Source: Neotabrizicola shimadae (GTDB lineage Bacteria > Pseudomonadota > Alphaproteobacteria > Rhodobacterales > Rhodobacteraceae). From it: DNA of 64,000 nt. Numbering within the stretch: the stretch's first letter is position 1; the number at the start of each line of letters is the position of its first letter. The stretch is from NCBI RefSeq assembly GCF_019623905.1, contig NZ_CP069370.1, positions 1,674,001-1,738,000 of the forward strand, written 5' to 3'. Below, one piece after another: positions 54,556 through 63,505 of this stretch. Made by a program: the position numbers and the translations under genes. The notes under the pieces were generated by a model. It made no database searches and had not been told where the DNA came from. It saw nothing but the letters and a program-made list of their open reading frames with translations.

Positions 54556-55893
54556 TCAGCGGCCCGCATAGATCGAGGCGATCCGGTCCACCGCCGCCTC
54601 GGGCGACATCTCCTCGCTCTCCCCGGTCCGGCGCGAGGTCAGTTCCACCTTGCCCGCCGCCAGCCCGCGCGGACCCACGGTGATCCGCCAGGGCAGCCCG
54701 ATCAGGTCCATGGTGGCGAACTTCGCCCCCGCCCGCTCGTCCCGGTCGTCGTAGAGGGCCTCCAGCCCCCGGGCCTTCAGCGCCTTGTAGAGCCCCTCGC
54801 AAGCCGCATCCGCCGCCCCGTCGCCCTGCTTCAGGTTCACGATCCCCACCGGGAAGGGCGTCACCCCCTCGGGCCAAATGATCCCCTTGTCGTCATGGCT
54901 CGCCTCGATGATCGCCCCCAGAAGGCGGCTGACCCCGATCCCGTGCGACCCCATCTCGACCGGAACCTTCGTGCCCTCGGCCGTGGTCACCTCTGCCCCC
55001 ATCGAGGCCGAGTACTTGGTCCCGAAGTAGAAGATCTGCCCCACCTCGATCCCGCGACCCACCTTGCGGTGCGCCTCCGGAACCGCCTCGAACACCGCCG
55101 GATCATGGGTCTCGTCGGTGCGGGCGTAAAGGGCGGTGAACTCTTCGCAGACCTTGGCCACCTGGGCGCGGTCGTCGTAGTCGATCTCGCGGGCACCCAG
55201 CTTCAGCCCGGTCACCCGGTCGTCGTAGAACACCTCGCTCTCGCCGGTCGAGGCCAGCACCAGGAACTCGTGGGTGTTGTCCCCGCCGATCGGGCCGGAA
55301 GCGGCCCGCATCGGGATGGCGGTCAGGCCCATCCGCTCGTAGGTCCGCAGGTAGCTGACCATGTGGCGGTTGTAGGCGTGGAGCGCCGAGGCCCGGTCCA
55401 CGTCGAAGTTGTAGCCGTCCTTCATCAGGAACTCGCGGCCGCGCATGACCCCGAACCGGGGCCGCATCTCGTCGCGGAACTTCCACTGGATGTGGTAGAG
55501 GGTCAGGGGCAGGTCCTTGTAGCTGGACACGTGGCTCCGGAAGATGTCGGTGATCATCTCCTCGTTGGTGGGGCCGTACAGCATCTCCCGCCCCTGCCGG
55601 TCCTTGATGCGTAGCATTTCCTGGCCGTAATCGTCATACCGGCCCGACTCCCGCCACAGATCGGCGGGCTGCAGGGTGGGCATCAGCAGGGGGATGTGGC
55701 CGGCCCGGATCTGTTCCTGGTGGACGATCTCCTCGATCCGCCGCAGGACCCGGAAGCCCAGGGGCAGCCAGGAATAGATGCCCGCCGCCTGCTGCTTGAT
55801 CATGCCGGCCCGCAGCATGTAGCGGTGGCTGACGATCTGGGCCTCGGCGGGGTTTTCCTTGAGGACGGGCAGGAAGTAGCGGGACAGGCGCAT
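54556..55893 (-). CDS. proS: Prolyl-tRNA synthetase, short alphaproteobacterial form
   Basis: 445 residues. Class II core motifs: motif 1 region [22 protein letters not shown], split for length, motif 2 [19 protein letters not shown] and motif 3 [18 protein letters not shown]. The C-terminal anticodon-binding domain has [20 protein letters not shown]. The large editing insertion of bacterial-type ProS is missing, as usual in alphaproteobacteria. ATG 55893 is chosen; longer in-frame sequence has no homology. It is bracketed by outward-facing composite elements 3 and 4. Confidence 0.94.
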   Translation of the reverse strand: MRLSRYFLPVLKENPAEAQIVSHRYMLRAGMIKQQAAGIYSWLPLGFRVLRRIEEIVHQEQIRAGHIPLLMPTLQPADLWRESGRYDDYGQEMLRIKDRQGREMLYGPTNEEMITDIFRSHVSSYKDLPLTLYHIQWKFRDEMRPRFGVMRGREFLMKDGYNFDVDRASALHAYNRHMVSYLRTYERMGLTAIPMRAASGPIGGDNTHEFLVLASTGESEVFYDDRVTGLKLGAREIDYDDRAQVAKVCEEFTALYARTDETHDPAVFEAVPEAHRKVGRGIEVGQIFYFGTKYSASMGAEVTTAEGTKVPVEMGSHGIGVSRLLGAIIEASHDDKGIIWPEGVTPFPVGIVNLKQGDGAADAACEGLYKALKARGLEALYDDRDERAGAKFATMDLIGLPWRITVGPRGLAAGKVELTSRRTGESEEMSPEAAVDRIASIYAGR

Positions 55894-55982
55894 GGGGGCT
55901 TCACCCTTGGGGATCACGGTCCCGAGGGGTTTAGGCCAGAGGCCCCCGTCCCGCAAGACCGGGCGTGGAGGGGGCCGCAAGG

Positions 55983-56055
55983 GCGTCCGAGCTCGGACGC
56001 CTGGTCGGGTCCAGGGATTTCAAGGGGTTATGAGGGCGTGTTAACTTGGACTTAA
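55983..56055 (+). repeat. Composite palindrome/CtrA-box element, copy 4
   Basis: Plus-strand copy in the 336-nt gap between proS and the aldo/keto reductase. Palindrome at 55983-56000, 40-bp spacer, and a perfect TTAACTTGGACTTAA box at 56041-56055, identical to copy 2. No + strand gene with clear support lies directly ahead of it. The rest of the gap shows only short frames that I do not accept as genes. Confidence 0.8.
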
Positions 56056-56229
56056 GAATTGTCCGAGGGGGGATGGGACGACGCGTTGATTGGTTCTGTC
56101 CCTTCGTCAATCCAATCATGCCCGAAAGGAAACCAGAACACGACCCCACGCGGGCGCATGAAGGACAATCACGAGAGGGCAAGAAGATGCTTGCGGGAAG
56201 GCAACCGGTCGCACCCTGCGGGTTTGCCG

Positions 56230-57111
56230 TCACGCCTCGGGGATGATCCGGCTGAAGTTTTCCAAGGTTACCAGTGCGGGATCGGGTCCGCCACGCTGGC
56301 CCGTCTCGAGCGCGTCGATGCCGGCCACCTCAGCCGCAGTGAGGTCAAAGTCGAGGATAGCGGCGTTCTCGGCAATGCGCGAGGGCTTGACCGACTTGGG
56401 GATCACGGCACGCCCCTCTTGCAGGTGCCAGCGCAGCATCACCTGCGCTGCGGTCTTTCCGTGCGCCTGCGCAATGGACAGGATTGTCGGATCCTCAAGC
56501 GTGCTCTTCGAACTGCCACGATAGAAGGTGATGCCGCCGATGGGCGACCAGGCCTGGGTGCGGATGCCATGACGGGCGTGCATCGCCTGCAACTCCCGTT
56601 GCTGGAAATAGGGGTGGACTTCGATCTGGTTGACCGCCGGGACCACCTGAACCGCCTGAAGCAGGCGCTCCAGATCGGCGGGCATGAAGTTGCTGACGCC
56701 GATCGCCCGCACCCTGCCCTGCCCGAGAAGCACCTGAAGGGCACGATAGGCGGCGAGGGTGCGCCCGAAATCCGCCGTCAGGGGCTGATGCAATAACAGC
56801 AGGTCGATCTGGTCGACCCCCAACTTGCCCGCACTCTTGTCGAAGCCGTGCAGGGTTTCGTCGTAGCCGTAGTCGTTGATCCAGATTTTCGTCTCGACGA
56901 AAATCTCGTGCCGAGGCAGGCCGGATGCCCGGAGAGCTGCGCCGACGTCGCGCTCGTTGCCATAGGACGCGGCCGTGTCGATCAGGCGATAGCCTTGCCG
57001 CAGCGCCTCGACCACGGCGGCCGCTGTTTCGGCCGGAGGCGTCTGGAAGACGCCAAAGCCGAGGCCCGGCATGATGACACCGTTGTTCAGGGCGATGGTG
57101 GGGATGGGCAT
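56230..57111 (-). CDS. Aldo/keto reductase (2,5-diketo-gluconate reductase-like)
   Basis: 293 residues. LGFGVFQTPPAETAAAV, DTAASYGNERDVGAAL (Asp and Tyr), VETKIWINDYG (Lys), LLLLHQPLTADFGR (His), AIGVSNFMPADLERL and VIPKSVKPSRI form the AKR5-type pattern. The enzyme probably reduces a keto-acid or aldehyde. It is divergent from a LysR gene, the classical regulator-target arrangement, but that regulator is broken by an insertion sequence, so control of this gene may be altered. Confidence 0.9.
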   Translation of the reverse strand: MPIPTIALNNGVIMPGLGFGVFQTPPAETAAAVVEALRQGYRLIDTAASYGNERDVGAALRASGLPRHEIFVETKIWINDYGYDETLHGFDKSAGKLGVDQIDLLLLHQPLTADFGRTLAAYRALQVLLGQGRVRAIGVSNFMPADLERLLQAVQVVPAVNQIEVHPYFQQRELQAMHARHGIRTQAWSPIGGITFYRGSSKSTLEDPTILSIAQAHGKTAAQVMLRWHLQEGRAVIPKSVKPSRIAENAAILDFDLTAAEVAGIDALETGQRGGPDPALVTLENFSRIIPEA

Positions 57112-57205
57112 GCAGCACTCCTGTTCTGTGCCGCGCAATCTAGCGCTTTCGGATACTGGCGATAATCCGGCATAATCCGCATGAGCCATTGCGCACGGAG
57201 CAATA

Positions 57206-57884
57206 ATGCGCCCCGACCTGACCGCCTTGCAGATCTTCATCGAGGTTGCGCGCGATCTGAGCTTCACGAACGCGGCTGCGCGGCTGGGTCTTGCGCCGTC
57301 TTCCGTCAGCAGGACGATCCGCGATCTGGAAGACCGGATCGGTGTCCGGCTTCTGACGCGCACCACCCGCAGCGTCTCGCTCACCGAGGCCGGCCTGCGT
57401 CTGCTGGACAGGGCGGCCCCCCGACTTGAGGAGATCTCTGCAGAGCTTGCGGCGCTGACCGACCTTGGCCTGCGGCCGTCAGGACTGGTCCGCATCACCT
57501 GTTCGGAACAGGCAGCCTACCGGGTGCTGTGGCCGAAGCTGCGCGGCTTGATGAAGGACTTCCCGCAAATCACCGTGGAGCTGTTCATCGACCACAGCTT
57601 CACAGATATCGCCGCCCGGAACTTTGATGCGGGCGTGCGACTGGGCGACAGCGTTGAAAAGGACATGGTCGCCGTGCGCATCGGCCCGGACAGCCGCCTG
57701 ATTGCGGTGGGTGCGCCCCGCTACTTCGCGGAACGACCCATCCCCTTGCGGCCACAGGACCTGACCGAACAATCCTGCATCAACCTGCGTCTGGGGACGC
57801 GCGGCGACCTTTATGCGTGGGAGTTCGAGCGGAGCGGGGAAAAGTTACGCGTGCGGGTCGATGGACCGTGGATTTTCAATACGG
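57206..57884 (+). pseudogene. LysR-family regulator, 5' part, interrupted by IS21-family element
   Basis: The first 226 codons of a LysR regulator (helix-turn-helix LQIFIEVARDLSFTNAAARL, TRTTRSVSLTEAG linker) run to ...DGPWIFNT and are then cut by the insertion at 57885. The frame continues into the IS and yields an unrelated tail with a stop at 58075. The matching 3' part lies at 60492-60725. Joining the parts after removing one target copy restores about 301 residues, a normal LysR length. Confidence 0.88.
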
Positions 57885-57890
57885 TGCGTA

Positions 57891-57965
57891 TTCCACGGGA
57901 GTTGGGCAGCTGTTCCACGCGAAGCTGGGCGCGTGTTCCACGGCATCGTGGGCATCGATTCCACG
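57891..57965. repeat. Left-end array of TTCCACG transposase-site repeats
   Basis: TTCCACG begins at 57891, 57913, 57936 and 57959, a spacing of 22-23 nt. Multiple terminal repeats are known transposase-binding sites in IS21-family elements. Confidence 0.75.
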
Positions 57966-58000
57966 GACGCTCGGGCAGTTTTGCCGACAGCGTGATGGAG

Positions 58001-58765
58001 TCAGTGTTGAGCGGTGGGGTCAAGGATTTTCATCAGTGCTTTTTTGCGTCGCATGCTTTCACCGGAGAGAGGTAGGCGATGTGCGTTGTGTACGAGGCGA
58101 TCAAGGATGGCGTCGGCAAGGGTTGGGTCACCAACGGCCTCATGCCAGTGCTCGACGGGGAGTTGGCTGGTCACGATGGTGGATCCACGTCCGTGTCTGT
58201 CTTCGAGGATTTCGAGGAGATCCCGCCGTTCAGACATTGTCAGAACTGATAGTCCCCAATCGTCGAGTATCAGCAGCTTGGTCTTTGCAAGTGTCTTGAG
58301 GAGGTTGGCGTGGCGGCCATCACCACGGGCAATGCTCAAGGTTTCGAACAGGCGCGGTACGCGGTGATAAGCAGCTATATGGCCGTCTCGGCAAGCTTTG
58401 TGGGCTAGAGCGCAAGCTATCCAACTTTTCCCCAATCCCGTCGGCCCCGTGATCAAGAGATTTTCGTGACGCATGATCCAACTGCCATCGATGAGGTGCG
58501 CCATCAGCGCCCGATCAATTCCGCGCGGGGTGCGCATGTCCAAATCTTCGACGCTGGCAGACTGGCGCAATGCCGCAAAGCGCAGCCGTGTCGCCATACG
58601 CTTGGTGTCGCGCTCCGTCGTTTCGCGGTCGACAAGCAAACCAAGGCGATCCTCGAAGCCTAGAGCATCGAATGTGGCCTCTGCACGGCGTTGCTCATCG
58701 AGTGCATTGGCCATCCCTGTCAGGCCGAGGGCGATTAGCCGTTCTGTCGTTGGGTGTTTCAGCAA
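58001..58765 (-). CDS. istB: IstB-like transposition helper ATPase
   Basis: 254 residues. AAA+ ATPase with Walker A LLITGPTGLGKSW, Walker B KLLILDDWGLS and a conserved SQLPVEHWHEAVGDPTLADA region with late DRLVHNAHRLPL. Helps IstA choose targets and integrate. It lies downstream of istA, the normal IS21 arrangement, with a 14-nt gap. Confidence 0.94.
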   Translation of the reverse strand: MLKHPTTERLIALGLTGMANALDEQRRAEATFDALGFEDRLGLLVDRETTERDTKRMATRLRFAALRQSASVEDLDMRTPRGIDRALMAHLIDGSWIMRHENLLITGPTGLGKSWIACALAHKACRDGHIAAYHRVPRLFETLSIARGDGRHANLLKTLAKTKLLILDDWGLSVLTMSERRDLLEILEDRHGRGSTIVTSQLPVEHWHEAVGDPTLADAILDRLVHNAHRLPLSGESMRRKKALMKILDPTAQH

Positions 58766-58779
58766 GTTTTGGTTTCCTT

Positions 58780-60318
58780 CTAGTGATAGTAGCTCTGGCC
58801 ACGGATGTTGGCGTGCTGCAGCGGCGCCTCTTCAGCGTTTTCGTCGAGGAAGGCTTGGTCTAGGCGGGCTTTGAGGATGGATTTGATGGAAGCCACAGAT
58901 CGGGCGCGGATGCTCAAGCCCCGTCGGCAGGCCGCATCGATGCGTGCGGGCTCATAGCTCTTTGCCAAGGCCAAGATACCCAGACAGGTTCTGAAGCCCT
59001 GCTCAGGGTGGGGGCGGTCGGTCATGATGGTTTCGCAAAACGACGCCACGGACGGCCCAAGTTTTTCCGCCTGAGCGAGGATCCTCGCGGGCGTCCAGTC
59101 AGCATGCCGCCGATGGGCTGATGGCATATGTTCCGCGAGTGTCACATGGCTACGTCGACCCAGGCAGCGCGGATGGCTGGCAACGCGCACACCCTTATGG
59201 AAGACCTCCACCACATCGCCACAAACTCTGATATCGACTTCCTGGCGGATCAGACCAAAGGGCACAGAATACCAAGAACTATTCACCTCAACATGGTAAT
59301 CGGGCGCAACACGAGCCTTCTTCCAAAGCGCAAATTCGTAGGGCTCAGATGGTAGAGGCTGGAGGTTGGGTCGATCCAGGGTCGCAAAAAGATCAGCTCG
59401 ACTGGCGCTGTAGCCGCGCATGACACGCGTGTTGAGCCGATCAACCAACAGTTTTATCGCAGCATTGAGATCGCGCAGGCAGAAGAAGCGGCGATTGCGC
59501 AAGCAAGCCAGTACCCAGCGCTGTGCAACCTGCACTGCAACTTCAACTTTGGCTTTGTCTCGGGGCTTGTAGGGACGTGCAGGTAATACAGCCGTCCCAT
59601 AGTGCGCGGCCATTTCCGCATAGGTCCGGTTCAATCCTGGATCGTAGCGATCTGCCTTCAGAACAGCCGACTTCAGATTGTCCGGTACAACAGCACGCGG
59701 CGCTCCGCCAAGGAAGGCGAACATTCGGACATGGGCAAGGATCCAGTCTTCAAGGCCTTCGGACCCGACAGCCTCGGCATAGGTGTAGTTGGACGCACCC
59801 AACGTGGCGACAAAGAGTTTCATCGCACGGGCCTCGCCCGTTACCGGGTCGATTACATCAATCGTGTCGCCCGCAAAGTCGACAAAGACTTTCTCACCAC
59901 CAACATGCGTCTGCCGCATCGTCGGGCGGACACGACCCTTCCAAGCGTCGTAATGTTCACAGAACCAAGCATATCCAAAGCCATGAGGGTAGGCTTGCCG
60001 ATACTCCTCCCAGAGCAAGGCGCGGGTGACCCCAGGGCGGCGCAACTCTCGGTCAATCTCAACCCAATCTGGAACCGGACGCTCCGGGTCGCTGACCGCA
60101 GGCGGCGCAGGAAAAAGTAGCAACTCAAGGTCATCGTCAGAAAGCCCGTCGGGCAAAGGCCAACTCAAGCCTGCTGCACGCGCACGACTTAAGTACGAAC
60201 CTACAGTGCCCTTTCCCAACCCAAGCGACGCAGAAATCTGCCGCTCACTTAGCTTCTGCCCCAGTCGGAGCCTCAAAACATCGCGTATCCGTCGCATCGA
60301 CAATCGTCCCGTTGGCAT
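58780..60318 (-). CDS. istA: IS21-family transposase IstA
   Basis: 512 residues. N-terminal helix-turn-helix RRIRDVLRLRLGQKLSERQI followed by a DDE integrase core: VFVDFAGDTIDVIDPVTG holds the first Asp, AFLGGAPRAVVPDNLKSAV the second Asp and ARPYKPRDKAKVEVAVQVAQ the Glu. Later FALWKKARVAPDYHVEVN and a C-terminal SFCETIMTDRPHPEQGFR block are typical. ATG 60318 is chosen because earlier codons lack family similarity. Confidence 0.93.
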   Translation of the reverse strand: MPTGRLSMRRIRDVLRLRLGQKLSERQISASLGLGKGTVGSYLSRARAAGLSWPLPDGLSDDDLELLLFPAPPAVSDPERPVPDWVEIDRELRRPGVTRALLWEEYRQAYPHGFGYAWFCEHYDAWKGRVRPTMRQTHVGGEKVFVDFAGDTIDVIDPVTGEARAMKLFVATLGASNYTYAEAVGSEGLEDWILAHVRMFAFLGGAPRAVVPDNLKSAVLKADRYDPGLNRTYAEMAAHYGTAVLPARPYKPRDKAKVEVAVQVAQRWVLACLRNRRFFCLRDLNAAIKLLVDRLNTRVMRGYSASRADLFATLDRPNLQPLPSEPYEFALWKKARVAPDYHVEVNSSWYSVPFGLIRQEVDIRVCGDVVEVFHKGVRVASHPRCLGRRSHVTLAEHMPSAHRRHADWTPARILAQAEKLGPSVASFCETIMTDRPHPEQGFRTCLGILALAKSYEPARIDAACRRGLSIRARSVASIKSILKARLDQAFLDENAEEAPLQHANIRGQSYYH

Positions 60319-60386
60319 CTCGGCTCTCCCCTTCAAACACAGGGACACCGTAGCTTCAGATTGTCGGTCAAAACTGCCCACCTTCG

Positions 60387-60485
60387 CGTGGAACACATGC
60401 CCACAATGCCGTGGAACAGCCGCCCACGATCACGTGGAAACACTGCCCATCATCCCGTGGAATGACTGCCCACGATCACGTGGAA
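60387..60485. repeat. Right-end array of CGTGGAA transposase-site repeats
   Basis: CGTGGAA begins at 60387, 60410, 60433, 60456 and 60479, a strict 23-nt period, inverted with respect to the left-end array. It is outside the istA coding region, upstream of its start on the minus strand. Confidence 0.78.
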
Positions 60486-60491
60486 CACGCA

Positions 60492-60725
60492 AATACGGTG
60501 CAGCCGATGGTGGAAGCGGCGCTCTTCGGTTACGGGATCGCTTTCGTGCCGGAAGACGAGGCACGGCCGCATCTTGCCACGGGTGGGCTTGTGCAGGTTC
60601 TGGCCGACTGGTGCCCGGCAATTCCGGGGTTCCATCTCTATTATCCGAGCCGGCGCGGGAACTCGCCGGCATTCCAGATCATTGTCGAGGCGCTGCGCTA
60701 TCGTCCGAGCGATGCGGATGGGTGA
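60492..60725 (+). pseudogene. LysR-family regulator, 3' part separated by the IS21-family element
   Basis: Encodes NTVQPMVEAALFGYGIAF and VPEDEARPHLATGGLVQVLA followed by a normal LysR C terminus (FHLYYPSRRG). The frame is right for joining to the 5' part at 57884. It begins with the duplicated AATACGG target sequence and has no start of its own. Confidence 0.88.
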
Positions 60726-60904
60726 GCAATGTCGCAAGCCTCTCCTACTCGCGCCCAGGAAATCGGGCGTCGCGAGGGCCGTGCTTTCGTTGAGGCAAGA
60801 GGGCTGTTCACACGGGTTGGCGGCCCTGAAGTCGCATAGGAGCGCAGGCCAGAACGGGCGGCCGGGGTCGTCGCGTCCGCCGATGGGTTTGGTCCAAGCT
60901 GACA

Positions 60905-61168
60905 CCGAGGCCCCGGCTTTCGCCGGGGCGGGGTCGCGTCGGGGGTGGGCCGTTGCAGAGCACGCCCACCGGGGTGAACCCCGGCCTACCGAGGGCTTGG
61001 GGATGGCGGTGGTGGTGGTGCGCAATGACTGCGCACCCTACCTCGCGGCGGGGTTGGCGTGACTTTGGGTGAGGTTGCTCCCGGCAGATGCCGAGGCCCC
61101 GGCTTTCGCCGGGGCGGGGTCGCTTGGGGAAGAGTCGGCGCGCGCCCGCCGGGGTGAACCCCGGCCTA
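60905..61168. repeat. Two REP-like units between the broken LysR gene and mnmA
   Basis: A 33-nt block with core CCCGGCTTTCGCCGGG occurs at 60905-60937 and again at 61091-61123, and a 20-nt block CCGGGGTGAACCCCGGCCTA follows each at 60969-60988 and 61149-61168. Both blocks contain inverted repeats, as in REP/BIME sequences. The second unit ends on the mnmA stop codon (61166-61168). The 440-nt gap holds no gene. Confidence 0.75.
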
Positions 61169-62299
61169 GCCTTTCCAGATCCAGCCGCCGCCGAGGACGC
61201 GGGTGCCTTCCGGGGCGTAGAAGACGCAGGCCTGGCCGGAGCTGACGCCGTCTTCGGGGGCGAGGAGTTCCACTTCGGCCTCGGTCGCGGACAGCGGGCG
61301 GATGATCGCTTCGCGGGGGGCGCGGGTGGAGCGGACGCGGGCGAGGACGGGCCATTCGGGGCGGGCGGTGAGGGGCTCGTCGCCCAGCCAGTTGATCTCG
61401 CGCACCGGGATGGTGCGGGTCGAGAGCGCGGATTTGGGGCCGACGACGACGCGGCGGGTCTCGGGGTCGAGCTTGACCACATAGACCGGATCACCGAGGC
61501 CGCCGATCCCCAGGCCCTTGCGCTGGCCGATGGTGTAATGGATCACGCCGCGGTGCGTGCCCAGGACGCGGCCCGCAAGGTCCACGATCTCGCCGGGCTG
61601 GCCGGCGCCGGGCCGCAGCTTCTCGATCACCGCGGCATAGTCGCCGTTCGGCACGAAGCAGATGTCCTGGCTGTCGGGCTTGTCGGCGACGGGCAGGCCG
61701 TAGCGGGCGGCAAGGGCGCGGGTCTCGGCCTTGCTGGCGAGGTGGCCAAGCGGGAAGCGCAGGTAATCCAGTTGTTCGGCGGTGGTGGAGAACAGGAAAT
61801 AGCTCTGGTCGCGGCCGGGATCGGCGGCCATGTGCAGTTCCGGCCCCGCCGCGCCCATCTTGCGCTGGATGTAATGGCCGGTGGCCATGCAATCGGCATC
61901 GAGATCGCGGGCGGTGGCGAGCAGGTCCTTGAACTTCACCCGCTCGTTGCAGCGGATGCAGGGGACCGGGGTGGCGCCGGCAAGGTAGGCATCGGCGAAT
62001 TCGTCGATGACGGCTTCGCGGAAGGTGTTTTCATAGTCGAGGACGTAATGGGGGAAACCCATCGCCTCGGCCACGCGGCGGGCATCGTGGATGTCACGCC
62101 CGGCACAGCAGGCGCCCTTCTTCGCGAGCGCGGCGCCGTGGTCGTAGAGTTGCAGCGTGACGCCCACCACGTCATAGCCCTGGTCCTTCAGCACCGCGGC
62201 CACGACCGAACTGTCGACACCGCCCGACATGGCGACGACGACGCGGGTTTGCGCGGGTGCCTTCGGCAGGCCAAGGGAATTGAGGGTTGCGTCGAGCAT
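61166..62299 (-). CDS. mnmA: tRNA-specific 2-thiouridylase MnmA
   Basis: 377 residues. PP-loop [15 protein letters not shown], the persulfide-transferring Cys in [13 protein letters not shown], the partner Cys in [13 protein letters not shown] and [16 protein letters not shown] match MnmA. It adds sulfur to wobble U34 of Lys, Glu and Gln tRNAs. Its stop overlaps the second REP-like unit. It sits just before sciP, divergently. Confidence 0.94.
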   Translation of the reverse strand: MLDATLNSLGLPKAPAQTRVVVAMSGGVDSSVVAAVLKDQGYDVVGVTLQLYDHGAALAKKGACCAGRDIHDARRVAEAMGFPHYVLDYENTFREAVIDEFADAYLAGATPVPCIRCNERVKFKDLLATARDLDADCMATGHYIQRKMGAAGPELHMAADPGRDQSYFLFSTTAEQLDYLRFPLGHLASKAETRALAARYGLPVADKPDSQDICFVPNGDYAAVIEKLRPGAGQPGEIVDLAGRVLGTHRGVIHYTIGQRKGLGIGGLGDPVYVVKLDPETRRVVVGPKSALSTRTIPVREINWLGDEPLTARPEWPVLARVRSTRAPREAIIRPLSATEAEVELLAPEDGVSSGQACVFYAPEGTRVLGGGWIWKG

Positions 62300-62421
62300 G
62301 GGGCGCGCCTTCGGGGGAACCGACGCAATATAGGAAAATGCCCCGCATCCTCAACCCCCGGCTTCACGGTTGATTAAGGCTGAGGCGCGAGGCTGCCGCC
62401 CCGAGGCAAGGAGGCTTTCGC

Positions 62422-62700
62422 ATGTATCTGAAGCGTGTCGACGGTCCGCGGCAGGTGACGCTGCCCGATGGCAGCATCCTGTCACGCGCCGATTTGCCGC
62501 CGCCCGACATCCGCCGCTGGGTGGCCAGCCGCAAGGCGGTGGTGGTGAAGGCGGTGATCTACGGGCTGATCGCAGAGGCGGAGGCGCTGGAACGCTATGC
62601 GATCTCGGCCGAGGAATTCGCGCTGTGGCGGGCGGCGGTGGAACAGCACGGGGACGGGGCGCTGAAGGTCACGGCTATCCGCAAGTATAGACAACTTTAG
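62422..62700 (+). CDS. sciP: SciP-like CtrA-inhibitory regulator (DUF1153)
   Basis: 92 residues of the DUF1153 family, which includes SciP, a small helix-turn-helix protein that binds CtrA and blocks its transcription activity in Caulobacter. DGSILSRADLPPPDIRRWVA, SRKAVVVKAVIYGLIAEAEA and LERYAISAEEFALWR carry the helix-turn-helix pattern. AAGGAGG lies 7 nt before the ATG. Location next to ctrA supports its role. Confidence 0.86.
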   Translation: MYLKRVDGPRQVTLPDGSILSRADLPPPDIRRWVASRKAVVVKAVIYGLIAEAEALERYAISAEEFALWRAAVEQHGDGALKVTAIRKYRQL

Positions 62701-62727
62701 GTTGTTTTTCGTTCGTGCCGTGGCAGA

Positions 62728-62742
62728 GTAACCCTGCGTTAA
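62728..62742 (+). promoter_or_regulatory. Near-perfect CtrA-type box in the ctrA promoter region
   Basis: GTAACCCTGCGTTAA: GTAA-N7-TTAA, one mismatch from the TTAA-N7-TTAA consensus, located 52-67 nt before the ctrA start and after the sciP stop. It fits the autoregulation known for ctrA. Confidence 0.6.
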
Positions 62743-62794
62743 CCTTCAGGTTGCAGAACACCTGTAGAACAGGGCCGATGCGGAGTTCCGGAAT

Positions 62795-63505
62795 ATGCGT
62801 ATCCTGCTTGTCGAAGACGATCCGACCACCTCGCGCAGCATCGAACTGATGCTGACCCATGCCAACCTGAACGTCTATTGCACCGACCTGGGCGAGGACG
62901 GCATCGACCTGGCGAAACTGTATGACTATGACCTGATCCTGCTGGACCTCAGCCTGCCGGACATGAGCGGGCATGAGGTGCTGCGCCATCTGCGGCTGGC
63001 CCGGGTGGAGACGCCGATCCTGATCCTGTCGGGCGCGGATGATACCGACAGCAAGCTGAAGGGCTTCGGCTTCGGGGCGGACGACTACATGACCAAGCCG
63101 TTCAACCGCGAGGAGCTGGTGGCGCGGATCCACGCGATCATCCGGCGGTCGAAGGGACATTCGCAGTCGATGATCCGCACGGGCAAGGTGACGGTGAACC
63201 TGGACGCCAAGACCGTGGATGTGGAGGGCCGCGCGGTGCATCTGACGGGGAAGGAGTACCAGATGCTGGAGCTTCTGAGCCTGCGCAAGGGCACGACGCT
63301 GACGAAGGAGATGTTCCTGAACCACCTCTACGGCGGCATGGACGAGCCGGAGCTGAAGATCATCGACGTGTTCATCTGCAAGCTGCGCAAGAAGCTGGCC
63401 GAGGCCACGGGCGGGCAGAACTACATCGACACGGTCTGGGGCCGGGGCTATGTGCTGCGCGATCCGGGGCCGGGCGACACGGCGCGACTGGCCGCGACGG
63501 CCTGA
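62795..63505 (+). CDS. ctrA: Cell-cycle response regulator CtrA
   Basis: 236 residues of the OmpR type. The receiver domain has the acidic pocket VEDDP and the phosphorylated Asp51 ([13 protein letters not shown]); LSGADD and [17 protein letters not shown] complete the switch. The DNA-binding winged helix (about 130-232) ends [14 protein letters not shown] ... [15 protein letters not shown], as in Caulobacter CtrA. It controls cell cycle or motility and gene transfer agent genes in Rhodobacterales. Confidence 0.95.
   Translation: MRILLVEDDPTTSRSIELMLTHANLNVYCTDLGEDGIDLAKLYDYDLILLDLSLPDMSGHEVLRHLRLARVETPILILSGADDTDSKLKGFGFGADDYMTKPFNREELVARIHAIIRRSKGHSQSMIRTGKVTVNLDAKTVDVEGRAVHLTGKEYQMLELLSLRKGTTLTKEMFLNHLYGGMDEPELKIIDVFICKLRKKLAEATGGQNYIDTVWGRGYVLRDPGPGDTARLAATA

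Larger units (their letters stand above)
57885..60491 (-). mobile_element. IS21-family insertion sequence, complete
   Basis: 2,607 bp. The ends are TGCGTATTCCACGG and its counterpart ending CGTGGAACACGCA, so the element runs 5'-TG...CA-3'. It is flanked by a 7-bp direct repeat AATACGG (57878-57884 and 60492-60498). It carries istA and istB on the minus strand, in the usual order and orientation. Its base composition looks lower in GC than its surroundings, consistent with later arrival. Confidence 0.93.

Noticed and set aside
56046-56246. Short + strand frames after composite element 4
   Set aside because: Composition and length give no support, and they run into the antisense end of the aldo/keto reductase; no conserved motif.
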